64,000 bases of DNA. Origin: Marthasterias glacialis. Lineage: Eukaryota > Echinodermata > Asteroidea > Forcipulatida > Asteriidae. The position numbers and the translations under genes were made by a program. Shown here piece by piece: positions 1 to 48,684 of the stretch; position 1 is the first letter of the stretch, and every line of letters starts with the position of its first letter. The stretch spans positions 18,740,110-18,804,109 of the forward strand of contig OU452227.1 in the NCBI GenBank assembly GCA_911728455.2, read 5' to 3'. The notes beneath the pieces are model-generated. The model searched no databases. It saw only the letters and a program-made list of their open reading frames with translations, and was not told the origin of the DNA.

Positions 1-35688
<35,688 letters not shown>

Positions 35689-37901
35689 GATGGTGCTTAG
35701 ATAACTCCAAACTTGAACGTATTCGACAACTGTGGTGCTGAGAAATCAACGCACACCCCAATATTGTTTACCGTGTTTGTATCCTGCATCGTACATTCCA
35801 TTCATATACAGCCGACACGGTCCAACGCTTCCATTAGTAAATCTTACCTGTAGCTCACGAGCTATAATAAATAAACCTTGGAAATTGCCAAGTTCAATTA
35901 ACAAGGTTAACCTCGACTGGCAAGTTTTCTCTTTAAAGGGGTTATTTTGCGAATAGAGGCTATTCTATGCACTGCCGATTGCACCGAGGCTCAAAACGGT
36001 TGCAGGGAATTTTCAGCTTGGTGATTTTTTTTGTTCAAAACTCCAAATCAATAACTTTTACCCTAAATCCTGAATGTATCCAGTGCCTTTGTTTATTTTC
36101 TGCTGGTATTAAAAAAATTCAATATATAACCCAAAACGTGTTTTTTCCCCTTTTACGATATTTAAAGTAAAATCTCAACCACCAAAAATGGTATTTTGAG
36201 TTTTTATATTTTGTTTAGGCTTATACCCAAACACCATAAATTTTAAATTCAAAATAAGTGACTTTCAGCTATTAGCTTTCATGCCTGAAATAATAGAGGT
36301 AAAATTTGTCACTTTGGAGTTTGCATATATTGAAAGAGGTTACTCTTAAAATGGTCCAGTAAAAAGAAATTTTTAACAAAAATGGTCATATTTAATACAT
36401 TATGCTAATGACTAAAAAGTTTCAATTTCATACTTAATAATTTGTACACATTGACATAACGTAAGTTAAGAGTAACGGGAGACTTTTTAGGACACTAGAT
36501 GGCAGCAGACTTACCAGGTAAACCCATTGTTCTCGGGAATGTGCGCATGCTCAGAACTACGCAAATAATGGAAATTTACCAGGTAAGCCTGCTGCCAACA
36601 GGACCACTTTCTCAAATGGATAAAAATAGCTATTTAAAAATGTAATCTAAATTTTGGGGTAAAATCGGCCAAAACCGAACCTAGCATCTAAAAACAGAGT
36701 TCGACTCATAGAAGAAGAACAAATCAAGAGACTTTTTTTAAGTTTTAGCTTTAATTTACCTTTAAGGTCACTCAACCGTACAGGTATGCTGTTATCGAAA
36801 TGTCAGTGCTACAACTGGTTGAATAGACTGAGTTGAAATCTTAAATACATTTCTGACTGCTTTTGTAAGCCAAGGTATAAACAACAATGCCGTGAGCGAC
36901 GGGGAAAGGACGGGAATTCCCCGGATTACAACTTTTCAATGGATCAACAGGCGTGGTATTATACTGAGTGCCCGACATATTGTTATGGTAACTGGTAACA
37001 GCTACCGAACCGTAACTAACAAGTTCAAATAAATGCAATTTATTGAAACCGAACAACAAAGTAAAGAATGTCATCCAAACAAATGTTTGCTATATCTGTC
37101 GTTACTAAGAAACATACCGTGGGTCTATTTTAGACCCGAGATAAAAAAAAATGTATTTACGTGAGGTTGTCTATAAATGGGAAACTTTTAAACGCTAGAG
37201 GGCAGCAGGTAAATTTCTATTGTTTACTTAGTTCTGAGCATGCACATATTATTTCCAAGAACAGCTCAATTCATTTACTTATTTACTATCCACAAAAGAG
37301 AATTGTACTGTCGACAGCTCAATAAAATCTAAAAACACCACAGAATTACATTTTAAAAATTCTGTTTAAAGGTAATTAAAAAACGAAAAAAGAAGAAAGA
37401 TTAGAAAGAAGTAGAGCACTGTAATTTGACAATAGCAGACTGGCAATAAAAACTCATAAAGGAGAGGGCACAAAAGAAAACCAAAAAATACCTTCCAATA
37501 CATTGAATTTATACATGAAAATTATTTAAATATTTTTAAAGATATAAACAAAAGAAGAGACGACAACATAAAACTTCGAAAAAGTACCAAAACATTTTCA
37601 ACAGATTTATACCTGGTAAGTCCGCTGCCACCTAGTCTGGTTCCCTGACCAAGATTCCCTGACGACTCTTGTCAAAAATCTTAGGTCAGGCATCATCCAA
37701 AGCTAAACATAGATTATGAAGCAACATAGGCCTACATAAAGATTCATTACTTGTCACCAACGGTGGACGATATCATTAGATAAAAAACGGATGGCTGATG
37801 ACGGGCTTTGTTTACTTTTGTGACACCGGTGTTGGGGGTCAAACAAATCGAGGACGAGGAATACGGCTTTTATGTTGCAATCATGGCTTGACAGTTTTAT
37901 T
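35689..37901. other. 5' flank of gene A, putative promoter region
   Basis: No TATA box or gene was recognised. A repeated motif with GCATGCTCAGAACTA and ACCAGGTAAGxCTGCTGCC occurs near 36500-36600, in reverse near 37190-37260 and 37610, and again at 45725-45840, marking another dispersed repeat family. Confidence 0.55.
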
Positions 37902-37970
37902 CTGAAAAACGGAGAGAAACCAGGTTTAAGTGAAGACGTTCTTCTCCGATGGCTTACAGAATGTAGAGTG
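37902..37970 (-). repeat. 69-bp perfect direct repeat, copy without splice donor
   Basis: On the minus strand the repeat runs from CACTCTACATTCTG to CCGTTTTTCAG and is followed by AATAAAACTG. It is identical to 38245-38313. Confidence 0.9.
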
Positions 37971-38244
37971 TTTATAATATTAACGTAATTTATACAAAAA
38001 TGAACAAGATAGTTTAGAAAATAGATACGGATCGACACGTTTACAAATTATGAATCCAAACAATATGGCGTTTCCCGCCTTACGATGACTGCCGCTTTCT
38101 TGCAGCTATATAAAGGATTCCATTAATAAATCATTAATGAGAAATATATGAACAGACCGGTAAAGTGAAAGTATAACCTAAATTAACTGTAGTTAAAAAA
38201 AGAAGAAGTCTACTAATGGAATAAAATACAAAATGTGTAGTTAC

Positions 38245-38313
38245 CTGAAAAACGGAGAGAAACCAGGTTTAAGTGAAGACGTTCTTCTCCGATGGCTTAC
38301 AGAATGTAGAGTG
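38245..38313 (-). repeat. 69-bp perfect direct repeat, copy followed by a splice donor
   Basis: Identical to 37902-37970. Here CCGTTTTTCAG is followed by GTAACT, a good donor. It lies downstream of the Gypsy pol end and may belong to the LTR. Confidence 0.9.
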
Positions 38314-39036
38314 AGGGATTTGGGAGTGGCCCGGTGAGGGCGCGAGCAACACAGGTTTAATTTAAATAACAAAGAGTTACGGCGGATGGATATAAAATGC
38401 ACAAATAAAGGAATAATTAAAATGAAAAGGGGGGTCTATTTTATAACCGTCACATTATTCCCCACTGCAAAAAAAAATGTCGACCTCGACATTTAGTCAT
38501 CTTTAAACTAAACATCTTTAAACGTTACATACATTCCATTTTTTTCTTTTTACAGAATAAGGGAAATGTTACAAATGTTAACACACAAAGCTCAGGAAGG
38601 CTTTTACTATGTTGCACGTTAAATTCAAAAATACTCTAACTTAATTCTACACTCTCGACTGGCCAGGTTCTAAAGTGTGTGTCTAGAGTAACGAGGAATC
38701 ATCAATACATAGCATAACACCATAGCCTTGTTTCAATATTAATTTAAACTGGGTCACCTTTCTAAAAAGAAAAATACAAAATTTGCAATAGTCAGTTTAA
38801 ACTTCCTTCTTTCTTTCATTATCTCTGTTCTGATGAGAAAAATATTAACACAATATGCACACGTTCGTATACCTGTAATGCATACAATGTATTTCAACTT
38901 AAAAAAATGGTAGAAAGTTGAAATATCATGCTTAACTACTGAAAATTTATTTCATATAATACCAAAGTCATCAATACACCAATAAATAATTTTGTGTCAC
39001 TGTAGGCAATATCAATAACAACGGAACAAACGAAAA

Positions 39037-42000
39037 TTACTGTGAAGCTAGACGCAAACAACTCTCTCTCCTAATATGGGCCATTTCCGGGCTTCTCCAC
39101 CTTTCCCACAGTCGCCTTCCTGCTTTGAGCTTCTCTTCGTGATCGGTGTGACGAGCTTGCTGGACCCTAGTCTGACCAAGATAATCATATGACAGCCGTT
39201 CAACAGGTTTTTTAGTTCGCTTAGGTCTGTATCTTAAGTCAGGAACTTCGTCTGAGCCTTGTGTCAACACTTCATTAGATTCCTCTACTGTGGGTGTGTC
39301 CATATCAGAATCGATGGACATGAAGGAGATTTCATCTGGTGAAGGAGATGTGTTAACTGCCGGTGTTTGTTTGTCATTTGGTGTCAATGTTGATGATGGC
39401 GGCATCATGTCGCTGATGGTTACTGGTGATGCGCTGTCATCTCGTGAGTTGTCTTGTGGGTACGGAGCAACTTGTATAGCAACTGGAAGAAAGTGGATTT
39501 CTCCGTCTGCTGTATTGTTGTCTCTGTAGTTACTGTTTGTCTGTTGTGACGTTGCAGGTGGCTGTTCATTGTTTAATGTTTCATGTTTCTCTGCCTCTTT
39601 AGAGGGTACTGCTTTAGAGGTTTCGTCATTGGCATTATCTGTTTGTGACTTTTCTGGTGGTTTTTTGTTTGCTGACGTACAGGGTGCTGAAGTATGGGTG
39701 TCTGCTCTGTCACTGTCTGTGACTTCAACAGGGAGGAACATACACGGTGTAATTAAGTTTCTATGCAGCGTTCTTTCCTTTCCATTTTGCAATGAGCGGA
39801 CAGTGTACACAGGCAGGTTGGGATGTTTTGTGTCGATGATGTATGGGTATGGTTCCCATCGATCTGCCAATTTCTGTGTGCCAGTAAGGTGTTTGTTCTG
39901 GACAAGAACTCTATCACCACAACGTAGCGGGGCCTCACGTGCTCCTCTATCGTACAGCCTTTTTTGTTTAGTTTGAGCTTGCTTAACACAGTCACTAGCG
40001 GTCTTATAGGCTCGTCGTAACCTTTCTCTGAAGCTCTCTACATACTCGTCATAAGAAGGTGTCTCTGTGTCGTTAGGCTTCCTATTGAACATAATGTCGA
40101 TGGGGAGGTTAGGGTGCCTACCAAACATCAAATAGAATGGTGCATATCCAGTTGATTCGTGTCGCGTAGAATTATATGCATGTGCCAGGGCGGAAACATA
40201 CTGCTTCCAATCTGCTTTCTGTTCTGCTTCTTATGTGCCAAGCATATTAAGAAGCGTGTGATTAAACCGTTCAGTGAGACCGTTCCCTTGGGGGTGGTAA
40301 GGTGTGGTCCTACTTTTTCTTATACCTGACACCTTGCATAGTTCCCGGATGAGCTGTCCCTCAAAATTGCGGCCCTGGTCAGCATGAAGACGAACTGGGA
40401 AACCGTAATGTTGAATGACGTGTGTCCAAAGTATTTTTGCAACGGTCTCTGCCTTTTGGTCCTTGGTCGGATGGGCTTGAGCGTACTTGGTAAAGTGGTC
40501 TGTAATCACTAAGATATTTTCAAAGCCACCCTTTGAACGTTCTAGCTTCAAGAAGTCAATGCATAGGAGTTCCATCGGCTCTATTGTACTAATGTTCACT
40601 AGTGGGACTCTGATCTTGGTTTGCGGAGTTTTGCGAAGGCAACACCGTCTACATTGCTCACACCAAATCTTTACAGAATATGCCATCTTTGGCCAGAAGA
40701 ACCGTGCCCTTACCATATCAAGAGTCCTGTCGTAACCAAGATGGCCAAGGTCATTGTGAAGAGATGTCATCACTGTTTCGTGGTATTGAACTGGTAGGAC
40801 GAGTTGGTACGCTGTTTCACTAATTGATGTCTTTCGGAAACGGTATTGGATATCATCCTTGATGCAGAGTTTGTTCCACTGACGAAAGAATGGGTTACAT
40901 CCTGGTGGTTCCAGAGCTCTCTCTGCATGTGTGGGTTTCATGCCCTTCTCCAGGTATAGTATCACTCTACTGATATTAGGATCATCTCGCTGTGCAATGG
41001 CTAGTTCTTTATTCGACACCGTAGGGAGTTGAAAGTTGGTGTGTCGTGACGTCTCTGGCTGGTTGGATTGGTGTTTGTTACATTGTGCCACTGTTGGTTC
41101 TACAGGTATGAATGGACATGCTTCAGACTGGTAGCCGTCACAAATTGCTTGGACAATATCGGGAGGTACTGTGGTTGCCTCTTCCTGAGAGTCGAAACTG
41201 GTTCTTGTCGTTTCTGTATGTGCCTTTCTGGAGAGGGCGTCAGCGACGACATTGTTCTTGCCTGGTTTGTATTTGATGGAGAAGTTGAATTGTGAAAGAG
41301 CTGCAACCCATCTCTGGCCAGTGGCGTCTAGTTTCGCTGAACTTGTGATGTAGACTAGTGGATTGTTGTCCGTTAACACCATGAACTGGTTGCCGAACAG
41401 ATGATCCCGGAACTTGTCTGTGACTGACCACTTGAGCGCTAAAAATTCTAGTTTGTGCGCTGGGTATCGCCTTTCTGATGGAGTGAGTCCTCTACTGCCA
41501 CATGCAATTACTCTCTCAAGGCCATCTTGCATTTGACTCAAGACAGCCCCAAGTCCAGTGCCCGAAGCATCTGTCTGGAGGATGAAGGGGAGAGAGTAAT
41601 CAGCAAAGGCGAGTATTGGAGCAGAAGTCATGTGGTGTTTGAGAAGTTCAAAGGCAGTTTTACATTCCTCTGTCCAAATGAAGGATTGTGCAGGCAGCTT
41701 GTTCTTGCCTTTCTTCTTTCTTCTCGGGACTCCAGCGGTTAGGCGATACAGTGGGGACACGATGTTGGAGTAACCTTTTATGTATCTTCTATAATAGCCT
41801 GTAAACCCAAGGAACCTGAGTAGCTCTTTGCGATTGGTAGGACTTTGCCAGTCGGCTACCTGTGATATCTTCTCAGGATCTGTTGCTATTCCTGATGAAG
41901 ACACAATGTGGCCTAGGTATTTCACTTCTTTCTGGAGGAGATGGCATTTAGAAGGTTTCAGCTTCAAGCCGTGTTGCTGCAAGGAAGTGAATACCCTCTT

Positions 42001-43665
42001 CAAGCGCTCGATGTGTTCTTCGAAAGTTGAGAAGACGATGATGTCATCGAGGTAGAGTAAGACGGTTGAGTAGTTTTGATCTCCTAAGCAGGTTTGTATT
42101 AATCTTTGGAAAGTTGCTGGTGCATTCTGTAAACCAAATGGCATGCGGTTACACTCGAAAAGTCCCATTGGAGTAGTAAAAGCTGTTTTGGCTTTATCTT
42201 TCTCATCTACTTCGACCTGCCAGTAACCACATGTGAGGTCTAGAGTCGAGAAGTACTTGGCGTTGCCCAATGCATCTAGGGCCTCTTCAATTCTCGGAAG
42301 TGGGTAGGCATCACGGAGTGTTTTGCTGTTTAGCCGACGATAGTCAACACAGATCCGTAGTGACCCATCTTTCTTATGCACAATGACCATAGGAGATGCA
42401 TATGGACTTGTGCTGCGTCGGATGACTTCGGTTTGCTCCATGTTCTCAAGTTGTTCTTTTACCAAGTGATATTGGGCTGGTGGAATTCTTCGATATGGAA
42501 GTCTAAATGGATGGTCATCAATCAGTGGTATACTGTGTTTAACTGTGGTGGTGCGGCCAAAGTCACGGGCGTCGACAGAAAACACATCTGAGTACTCCTG
42601 AATGAGATGTTGCAGTTCCTGCTTCTGTGAGTCAGACTCTATTGCAGAGCTTGTAAGGTCTAATGATTTCATGATTTTGGTAATATCATCTGTTACTTTG
42701 AGCTGTTCACAGAATACAGCTTTAGCTGAAGGAGATGGACGGAGATCATGTTTTGTCTGTTCGTTGTCATGAGGGATCTCGTCTATCTTCAGCAAGGATG
42801 AAACTTGGGCTAATTGGCAGTTTCGAGGTATGGTGATCGGTCTGGCTGAAATGTTGCACACACGGACTGGTACCTTTAGGTTCTTGCCAACATCAGCAAC
42901 CAGATGACCAATTCTTAAGCATGACGCACTAGATGTAAAACCTTCAACTATTGCAGTACACGGTTGACCTGTCGGATGGGACGGAGCTTGGCACATGATG
43001 TAGACTTTGGACCCTGGTTGTAATTTTCGAGGATGGTGTCCGATGTACTTGCCATAACCCATTCTCCCTTGTTCGTCACCAACCTCAGGAGTAACTGTAT
43101 GGATGTAAGCAGTATGCCATGCTACGTTCTCAGATTTCACCTTCTGCATGAATTGGCTACCTTTTGAGAGTCGTTGGTCTTGCATGGAAGCCCGAATTAC
43201 ATTAGTACTTATGAGAACTGGTACTCGGTTTCGGTAAGGGTCGGATGGTACTACAAAGACGGGTACTTGGTCGTATTTGAAGCCTAGGATTGTTAGAGTT
43301 ATTGGAACAACACCCAGGTATGGGACTTTCTGACCATTTGCACCCTCTATGTAGACATCCGATGAAGAAAGATTAATCTGCTGCAGTTCGGGATGTTCTC
43401 GCCACATGTCATCAGTTATGGTGGAGACCTGTGAACCAGAATCAATCAATGCTAGGTAATCATGTCCGTTTACCATAACAGTGTCTTCGTTGTTGGGTCC
43501 AATTAACTGTTGGTGGTCTGGTTTGGTATCGTTCTGATGAGTTGATAATGTCTGACAACCTTGCATGCCATTGGCAGAGCTGGCTATTGGGCAGATGGTT
43601 TCGGGGCCTCCGATGGCTTGCCCTCGGGTCGGGGGCCCTGGAATTTTAAAGGAAGATTCCGGCAA
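39037..43665 (-). pseudogene. Gypsy Pol polyprotein, interrupted by one nonsense codon
   Basis: One frame runs from 43665 to 39037 with a single in-frame TAA at 40233-40231. Domains in order: aspartic protease (ALIDSGSQVST), reverse transcriptase (YLDDIIVFS active site, MPFGLQNAPATFQ), RNase H (LQTDASGTGLGAV), zinc-binding HHCC integrase head (LHNDLGHLG ... CEQCRRC), integrase core (LLCIDFLK, LHADQGRN, YHPQGNGLTERF). After the stop the integrase C-terminal part continues with MFGRHPNLP and a long variable tail. The rest is intact, so the copy is young or was active recently. Confidence 0.88.
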
Positions 43666-44924
43666 CCTCTCGCAATATGACCCTGTTGGCCACAGTTGTA
43701 GCAGATGAAGACTTTGTAGTCAGAGTCGGAAGGAGATCTTGGCTGATATTGACGCTGACGTGGAGTGGATTTCATCTGTTCCACAGCAAATGTCAACCGT
43801 TCGACTTTCATCATAAGGTTCTCAAGGACTTCATCTCGCAAAGTTTGTTGTTGCTTACTTGGCTGGTTGAGTAGTGGAGAGGTCTCATTTGATTGTGTTG
43901 TTTTCTTTTGTGGTTGACTGGTACGAGAGTATTGTTGAGATGCAGTGCTCTGTGGTTCGGACTGGGTTTTTACTTCTGTTTTACGAAGAAGAGCTGATGA
44001 GGTACGGCTCTCTCGTTCAATCTGTCTTAGCTCAATCTGAAGTTCACGAAAAGTCATGTCACGTGGTTTCATCGGGGCTAGACGGTTTTTGATCTTCTCA
44101 TCACCAACTCCTCTCATAAATTGTTGCGTCAACATGCTGTTGCGTTTGAGGAGAGGATGACTGTCATTCGTACGCTCTTCAACAGTTCGTAGTGTTGCTT
44201 CAAGCTCCACTGCGTATATACTTGCTGACTCGTTGGACTTCCTCATACGCTCGTAAAAATCTGCAAGTGGGTCACCAAATGTAGACATCTCTCCAAACTG
44301 GGCTCGTAGCTCTGCGAAGGCACAGCTGGGGATCTGATCTGCTACAGGTAGGTTGAGTACAAGTTTACGAGCTGCCCCACCGAGGTTCCTAACGATTGTT
44401 GCAAATTGCATATCAACTGACATAGACGTACTTTCAATAAGATACTTGACGTCCCTGACCCAGTCTTCAATGCAGACGTTAGAACCCTCACGACCTGTGT
44501 AAAGAGGAACATTCTTCACCTGGTGTGATGGCATTAGCTGGAATTTTGAAGTAGAGTGTTGGTTCCTGTGAGGTTGGTAGCCTTGGTGGGCTGGTGTCCA
44601 TGACGATTGCCTCTGAGCTGGAGATGGGTGGTTTAAGTAGGATGAACTATCGGGTCGGTGTTGAGGTTTTGGGTGACGAAGCAGCATGTTCTGAGATAGT
44701 TGTCGTTCTATATCTTTGAGCTGGCTTTTTAGTTGTTCAGTATCGGATACCCTTGATGAAGAATCTACTACTGGTGGAGTACGTGTTCTTGGGTATTGAT
44801 GGAGACTGCTATCGGGTGAGACGACTGTGGGATTGAGTGGTGGGTTGTAGTTTGTGGAAAAGGTAACAGCTGGAGGAGTGGACCTTAGGATAGGATCTTC
44901 TAGTTTTCGTCTAGATTTAGCCAT
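43584..44924 (-). CDS. Gypsy Gag protein
   Basis: The frame is open from 44999; the ATG at 44924 (MAKSRRKLEDP) is the more likely start because the residues before it look like leader. The protein has a Q/S/P-rich N-terminus, a capsid-like middle (PLYTGREGSN, VRDVKYLIE, LRAQFG) and one C-terminal zinc knuckle CYNCGQQGHIARGC (CX2CX4HX4C) for RNA binding. It overlaps the start of Pol by about 80 bases in another frame, suggesting ribosomal frameshifting as in related elements. Confidence 0.88.
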   Translation of the reverse strand: MAKSRRKLEDPILRSTPPAVTFSTNYNPPLNPTVVSPDSSLHQYPRTRTPPVVDSSSRVSDTEQLKSQLKDIERQLSQNMLLRHPKPQHRPDSSSYLNHPSPAQRQSSWTPAHQGYQPHRNQHSTSKFQLMPSHQVKNVPLYTGREGSNVCIEDWVRDVKYLIESTSMSVDMQFATIVRNLGGAARKLVLNLPVADQIPSCAFAELRAQFGEMSTFGDPLADFYERMRKSNESASIYAVELEATLRTVEERTNDSHPLLKRNSMLTQQFMRGVGDEKIKNRLAPMKPRDMTFRELQIELRQIERESRTSSALLRKTEVKTQSEPQSTASQQYSRTSQPQKKTTQSNETSPLLNQPSKQQQTLRDEVLENLMMKVERLTFAVEQMKSTPRQRQYQPRSPSDSDYKVFICYNCGQQGHIARGCRNLPLKFQGPRPEGKPSEAPKPSAQ

Positions 44925-45455
44925 TGTATCTAATAATTGCAAAATGACTTGGAAAATACTAAAAGAGAAAACAAGATGAGAAGCATTAATGGAATTCACG
45001 AAAATGATTGATCAACAAATCACAATGCAATGGGGACTACCACGTTTCAACCAAACATAACAACCATGAAAGTAGTGACCAACTATTGTTTCATACACAC
45101 TCAACCATATAAGACGGTTTCAAAATAAATATGAAGGATGATTTAGTTTTCAAAACAATCAAAAGTCCATATCCAAATAATCAGAGCCTCGAGCATGAAC
45201 CAAGCAAAAATTATATTTCTCCAAATATTAGGTACTTCAATCAAATTGTTAAACAACCATTTGACTTAATAATAATGGGGGCACAGCAAGTTGCAAAGGA
45301 GACACACAGTTCTATGCAAAATCGGATTTGATTTCACGCTAGTGTCTTCTAGCTTCTTGTTCTATCCGATACCAGACTAGGCCAACAACATCATCGACTG
45401 CACAATTTGAATCATAAAAACGACAGTCACTTTTTTAAGGAAAACCAGAGACAAT

Positions 45456-45648
45456 GGGCCTGATTTCATAGAGCTGCTTAAGCACTGAATATTGCTGAGC
45501 ATTTTTCTGCTTAGCAGAATTGAGCAGGAAACCAGTCACAAATGGTACATGTGACATGGTATTTTGGCAGGTAACCTTACTCTGGTAAGCAAAATTTTGT
45601 TGTGCTGAGCTACTTTTTGTACTTCAGCAGCTCTATGAAATTGGGCCC
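45456..45648. mobile_element. MITE with TIRs GGGCCxxATTTCATAGAGCTGCT
   Basis: Left end GGGCCTGATTTCATAGAGCT, right end AGCTCTATGAAATTGGGCCC. Diverged relatives of the same ends occur near 35190-35225 and 33825-33875. Confidence 0.82.
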
Positions 45649-46356
45649 AGGGGTGTTGTGGACGATCATTAAATGCTGATTTCGGTTGTTTTTTTTATTA
45701 GAGTACACTTTTCCAATAAAACCAATGGGAGACTTTTGAGGACACTTGCTTTCGGAAATGTGTGCATGCTCAGAACTATGCAAATAGTGGACATGTACCT
45801 GGTAAGTCTGCTACGACCTAGCGCTCCAAAGTCTCCCATCTAACAATCTTATCACAATATGTTGTCATTCTTTAAGGAAAACCAGAGACCACAGTTAAAA
45901 AAAAACTCTATAGTTTTTTTTCCCGGGGTTTGGTGCATTAAATGCCGATTTCAATTTGCAAAAACTTGAGGCACAATAAAAAATGTTTCTGGCACATGCC
46001 AATATTCCTCAGAGCGATTGGTACAGATATCAAATCAGAGGTAAAGTTGTATAAAAATGAAAAATCCTGAAAATTGGATAACATTTTCCAATTGATATGA
46101 AGATGAACCCCAGTAAAATTACTGGATGTTAAGTTTGAGAGATTTGCAGACTCTCTCTATCCTCTCTCATTATCTCAAGGTTTAGTCATAAATAAGGGCC
46201 AACAAGTTTATCATCTTTGTGATGGCAGTTTCACATCTTTCAAGAAAATCTGAAGACCCAGAAGGAGTTCAATGAAAAACCCTGAAATCAAGAAAAACAA
46301 AACTGGCAAATCACAAGCCTGTTCATATTTATAAAAAAGTAAACTTTCGAATAAAA

Positions 46357-48684
46357 CTAGAAATGAGTTTTTGTGGCATCACAAAAACTAGGTGTTCGGA
46401 GTGTGATGTATTAAAAATTATTTGATGTGTAAAAAGTTCAATGAAATTAAAAGTTAATCCAACTTAAATATAAGAAAATATGAAGAAAAACATACGTTAA
46501 ATTGAGCTTTATAATATATTTAATTTGAACATCCGGTTTGGACAGGAATTTCTAACCACTTTTAAATGAGGAACTTCCGGTTTGACCGGAAGTAGAGTTC
46601 AGAGAGGTCACGCAATGTGTAAAAAAGAAGGACCTTCCCTAACCTTGGTATTTGGTGAAAGAATCATGTTCCTAGCTCTTACCATGTATAAATGAGGAGC
46701 TACTTCCGGTTTGATCTTAAGTAGAGGTCACAGAGGTCACCCAATGTGCAACAGAGAAGGACCCTCCCTAACCTTGGTATGTGGTGAAAGAATCATGTTC
46801 CTAGCTCTCACCATTTTTAAATAAAGAGCTACTTCCGGTTTGACCGGAAGTAGATGTTACAAAGGTCACTTAATGTTTCACAATGAAGTTTTTCCCTAAC
46901 CTTGATATTTCTCGAAACAATCATGTTCCTAACTCTAACCACTTTTACATGAGGAGCTACTTCCGGTTTGACCGGAAGTAGAGGTTGTAGAGGTCACCCG
47001 ATGTGCAACAGAGAATGACCTTTCCTAACCTTGGTATTTGGTGAAAGAATCATGTTCCTAGCTCTTAGCAATTTTATATAAAGAGCAACTTCCGGTTTGA
47101 CCGGAAGTAGATGTCACAGAGGTCACTTATTGTGTCATAAAGAAAGACCCTCCCTTACTTTGACATTTGTCGAAAAAATAAAGTTCATATCTCAAATGGT
47201 TGATTTTTTGTTAATTGTTAAAGTTTTAAATAAGTCCTGCATTAAAGACTAACAAAGCGTGGAGCGCGCACCTTGAAAATAGACTAACAACGTGACGTGG
47301 TTAATGTACATGTCAATGGGGCACTGATCTCACACACAGCCACGCACACACAAGCATGTGTACATGTATAATGGCATTGGATTTTGTACAGCAATGTCGG
47401 ACACGCTTGAACGCACACGGACAATCGATTTGCTTTAAACGTCCGGTTTGAACCGGAAGTAAAGTTCAAAATGGTGTCACCCCAATGCAAAAGTTTGAGA
47501 AGGCTCAATTCTCTACAATCTGATGTAAGATTTGTGATCATGTGATAAGTACTTCTTAAAATATGAATTTTTGAAATTTTGAATTTGAATTTGAATTTTA
47601 TTAAAATGGCACACTCGTGACCCTAAGGTCAAATTACAAGGCCAGTACAATAATAAAAATAGAGAAAATTTATAAAAAATACCCTATTGGCAGAAAACAA
47701 AGTAAAAATTAACCACAAAAGTAGATTACACTCACATGAAAAAACAACAAAATACTAAAGTAAAAATAAATCATTAGAGAAAACTAAAATAAAAATGGCA
47801 CCATGACGAATGAAGCCCAGATTTAAAAAATGAATGAACGGATGAGTCTATTCCCACCCTCCAAAGAATCAAAAAATAAAAAGGGACTTATTTCGAATTT
47901 AATAACCTAATGAAATATGGAATGGGGCTATTCTTGAAACGACTGGTTCTGTTCGGGATGGTGGAAATATTATGACAATTACGGAGGTTTCGACCATGAC
48001 TCTCAAGCCTGGCAGGGGGGAGGAGGTCTTTGGTACGGGGGTTGTCAACAAGACCATTTGCAAAGCAACGGCAGTGTGCCTCCCTCCTACCAGCCAGATA
48101 GTCAAGGTCAAGAGATAAAAGAGCAGATTCATACGAATTATAACTGTTACCCAACATAATTTTACAGGCACGTTTTTGTATGGATTCAATGGTATGTATA
48201 TGTTTAGATGTAATGCTCAAATGCCAGATAACATCACCATATTCTAAAACTGGTCGGACATATCCATTAAAAACAATTTTTAGTTCATCTGGGCTGAACC
48301 CAAAACGTTTAAGTGAACGCAACATAAATAGTTTCCTGTTAGCTTTAGTTAACATATGGCTAAACTGTTTGTCCCACCTGAGATTATTTTGAATCCAGAG
48401 GCCCAGAACTTTGGCTTCATTAACAAAAGAAACTGGTTCATCGCCAATTGTAAAAATACCGCGCTGCTGTTGGGATTTATTGAAACACACCTGGAGTTAT
48501 GATTTTTTGAAATAATAAACTTTGATTTAATGTAATTCGACACCCGATGACGTCATCATGACGTCACTTAAACGGTTTCCTGTCCTAGTGACGTTCTAAC
48601 TATGTGTGAAGTTTCAAGTTCATACAAGCTTAGGAAGTATGCTTTTGTTAGCGGACAACCTTCGGGGAGAAGAAGAAGTATTAA
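46357..48684 (+). mobile_element. Helitron-like repeat unit U1
   Basis: Starts CTAGAAATG, then the hairpin AGTTTTTGTG-GCAT-CACAAAAACT (46366-46389) and GGTGTTCGG. It has five internal repeats with a period of about 130 bp, each carrying CTTCCGGTTTGACCGGAAG or a variant (near 46567, 46700, 46832, 46960, 47088). It ends with TGATGACGTCATCATGACGTCA (48546 on) and AGAAGAAGAAG. A LINE fragment is inserted at 47575-48490. Confidence 0.75.
47575..48490 (-). pseudogene. 5'-truncated non-LTR retrotransposon fragment
   Basis: The open frame 48490-47888 codes for the end of a reverse transcriptase and the region after it: KVLGLWIQNNLRWD, VRPVLEYGDVIW, IQKRACKIMLG. On the minus strand the element ends in repeated AAATTC near 47575-47600. 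It is inserted in the first unit of the Helitron-like array. Confidence 0.85.

Larger units (their letters stand above)
39037..44999 (-). mobile_element. Ty3/Gypsy LTR retrotransposon, internal region
   Basis: Gag and Pol frames cover the region in the order Gag, protease, reverse transcriptase, RNase H, integrase, which is the Ty3/Gypsy order. I found no matching LTR pair on both sides. The region 38245-38445 has LTR-like features on the minus strand (TGTGACGG followed by TATAAAAT after a purine-rich GCAGTGGGGA), but no counterpart is seen right of 45000, so the 5' LTR may be lost. Confidence 0.88.

Noticed and set aside
37902-38313. A spliced-leader trans-splicing gene
   Set aside because: The 69-bp repeat ending at a donor is suggestive, but there are only two copies, no small-RNA-like context was seen, and trans-splicing is not established in the presumed host group. 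A retroelement origin is simpler.
47284-47541. Short ORFs in the 46-57 kb region, for example 47284-47541 and 52918-53184
   Set aside because: They fall within repeat units, are not conserved between units and show no domain; the array appears noncoding apart from the LINE fragment.
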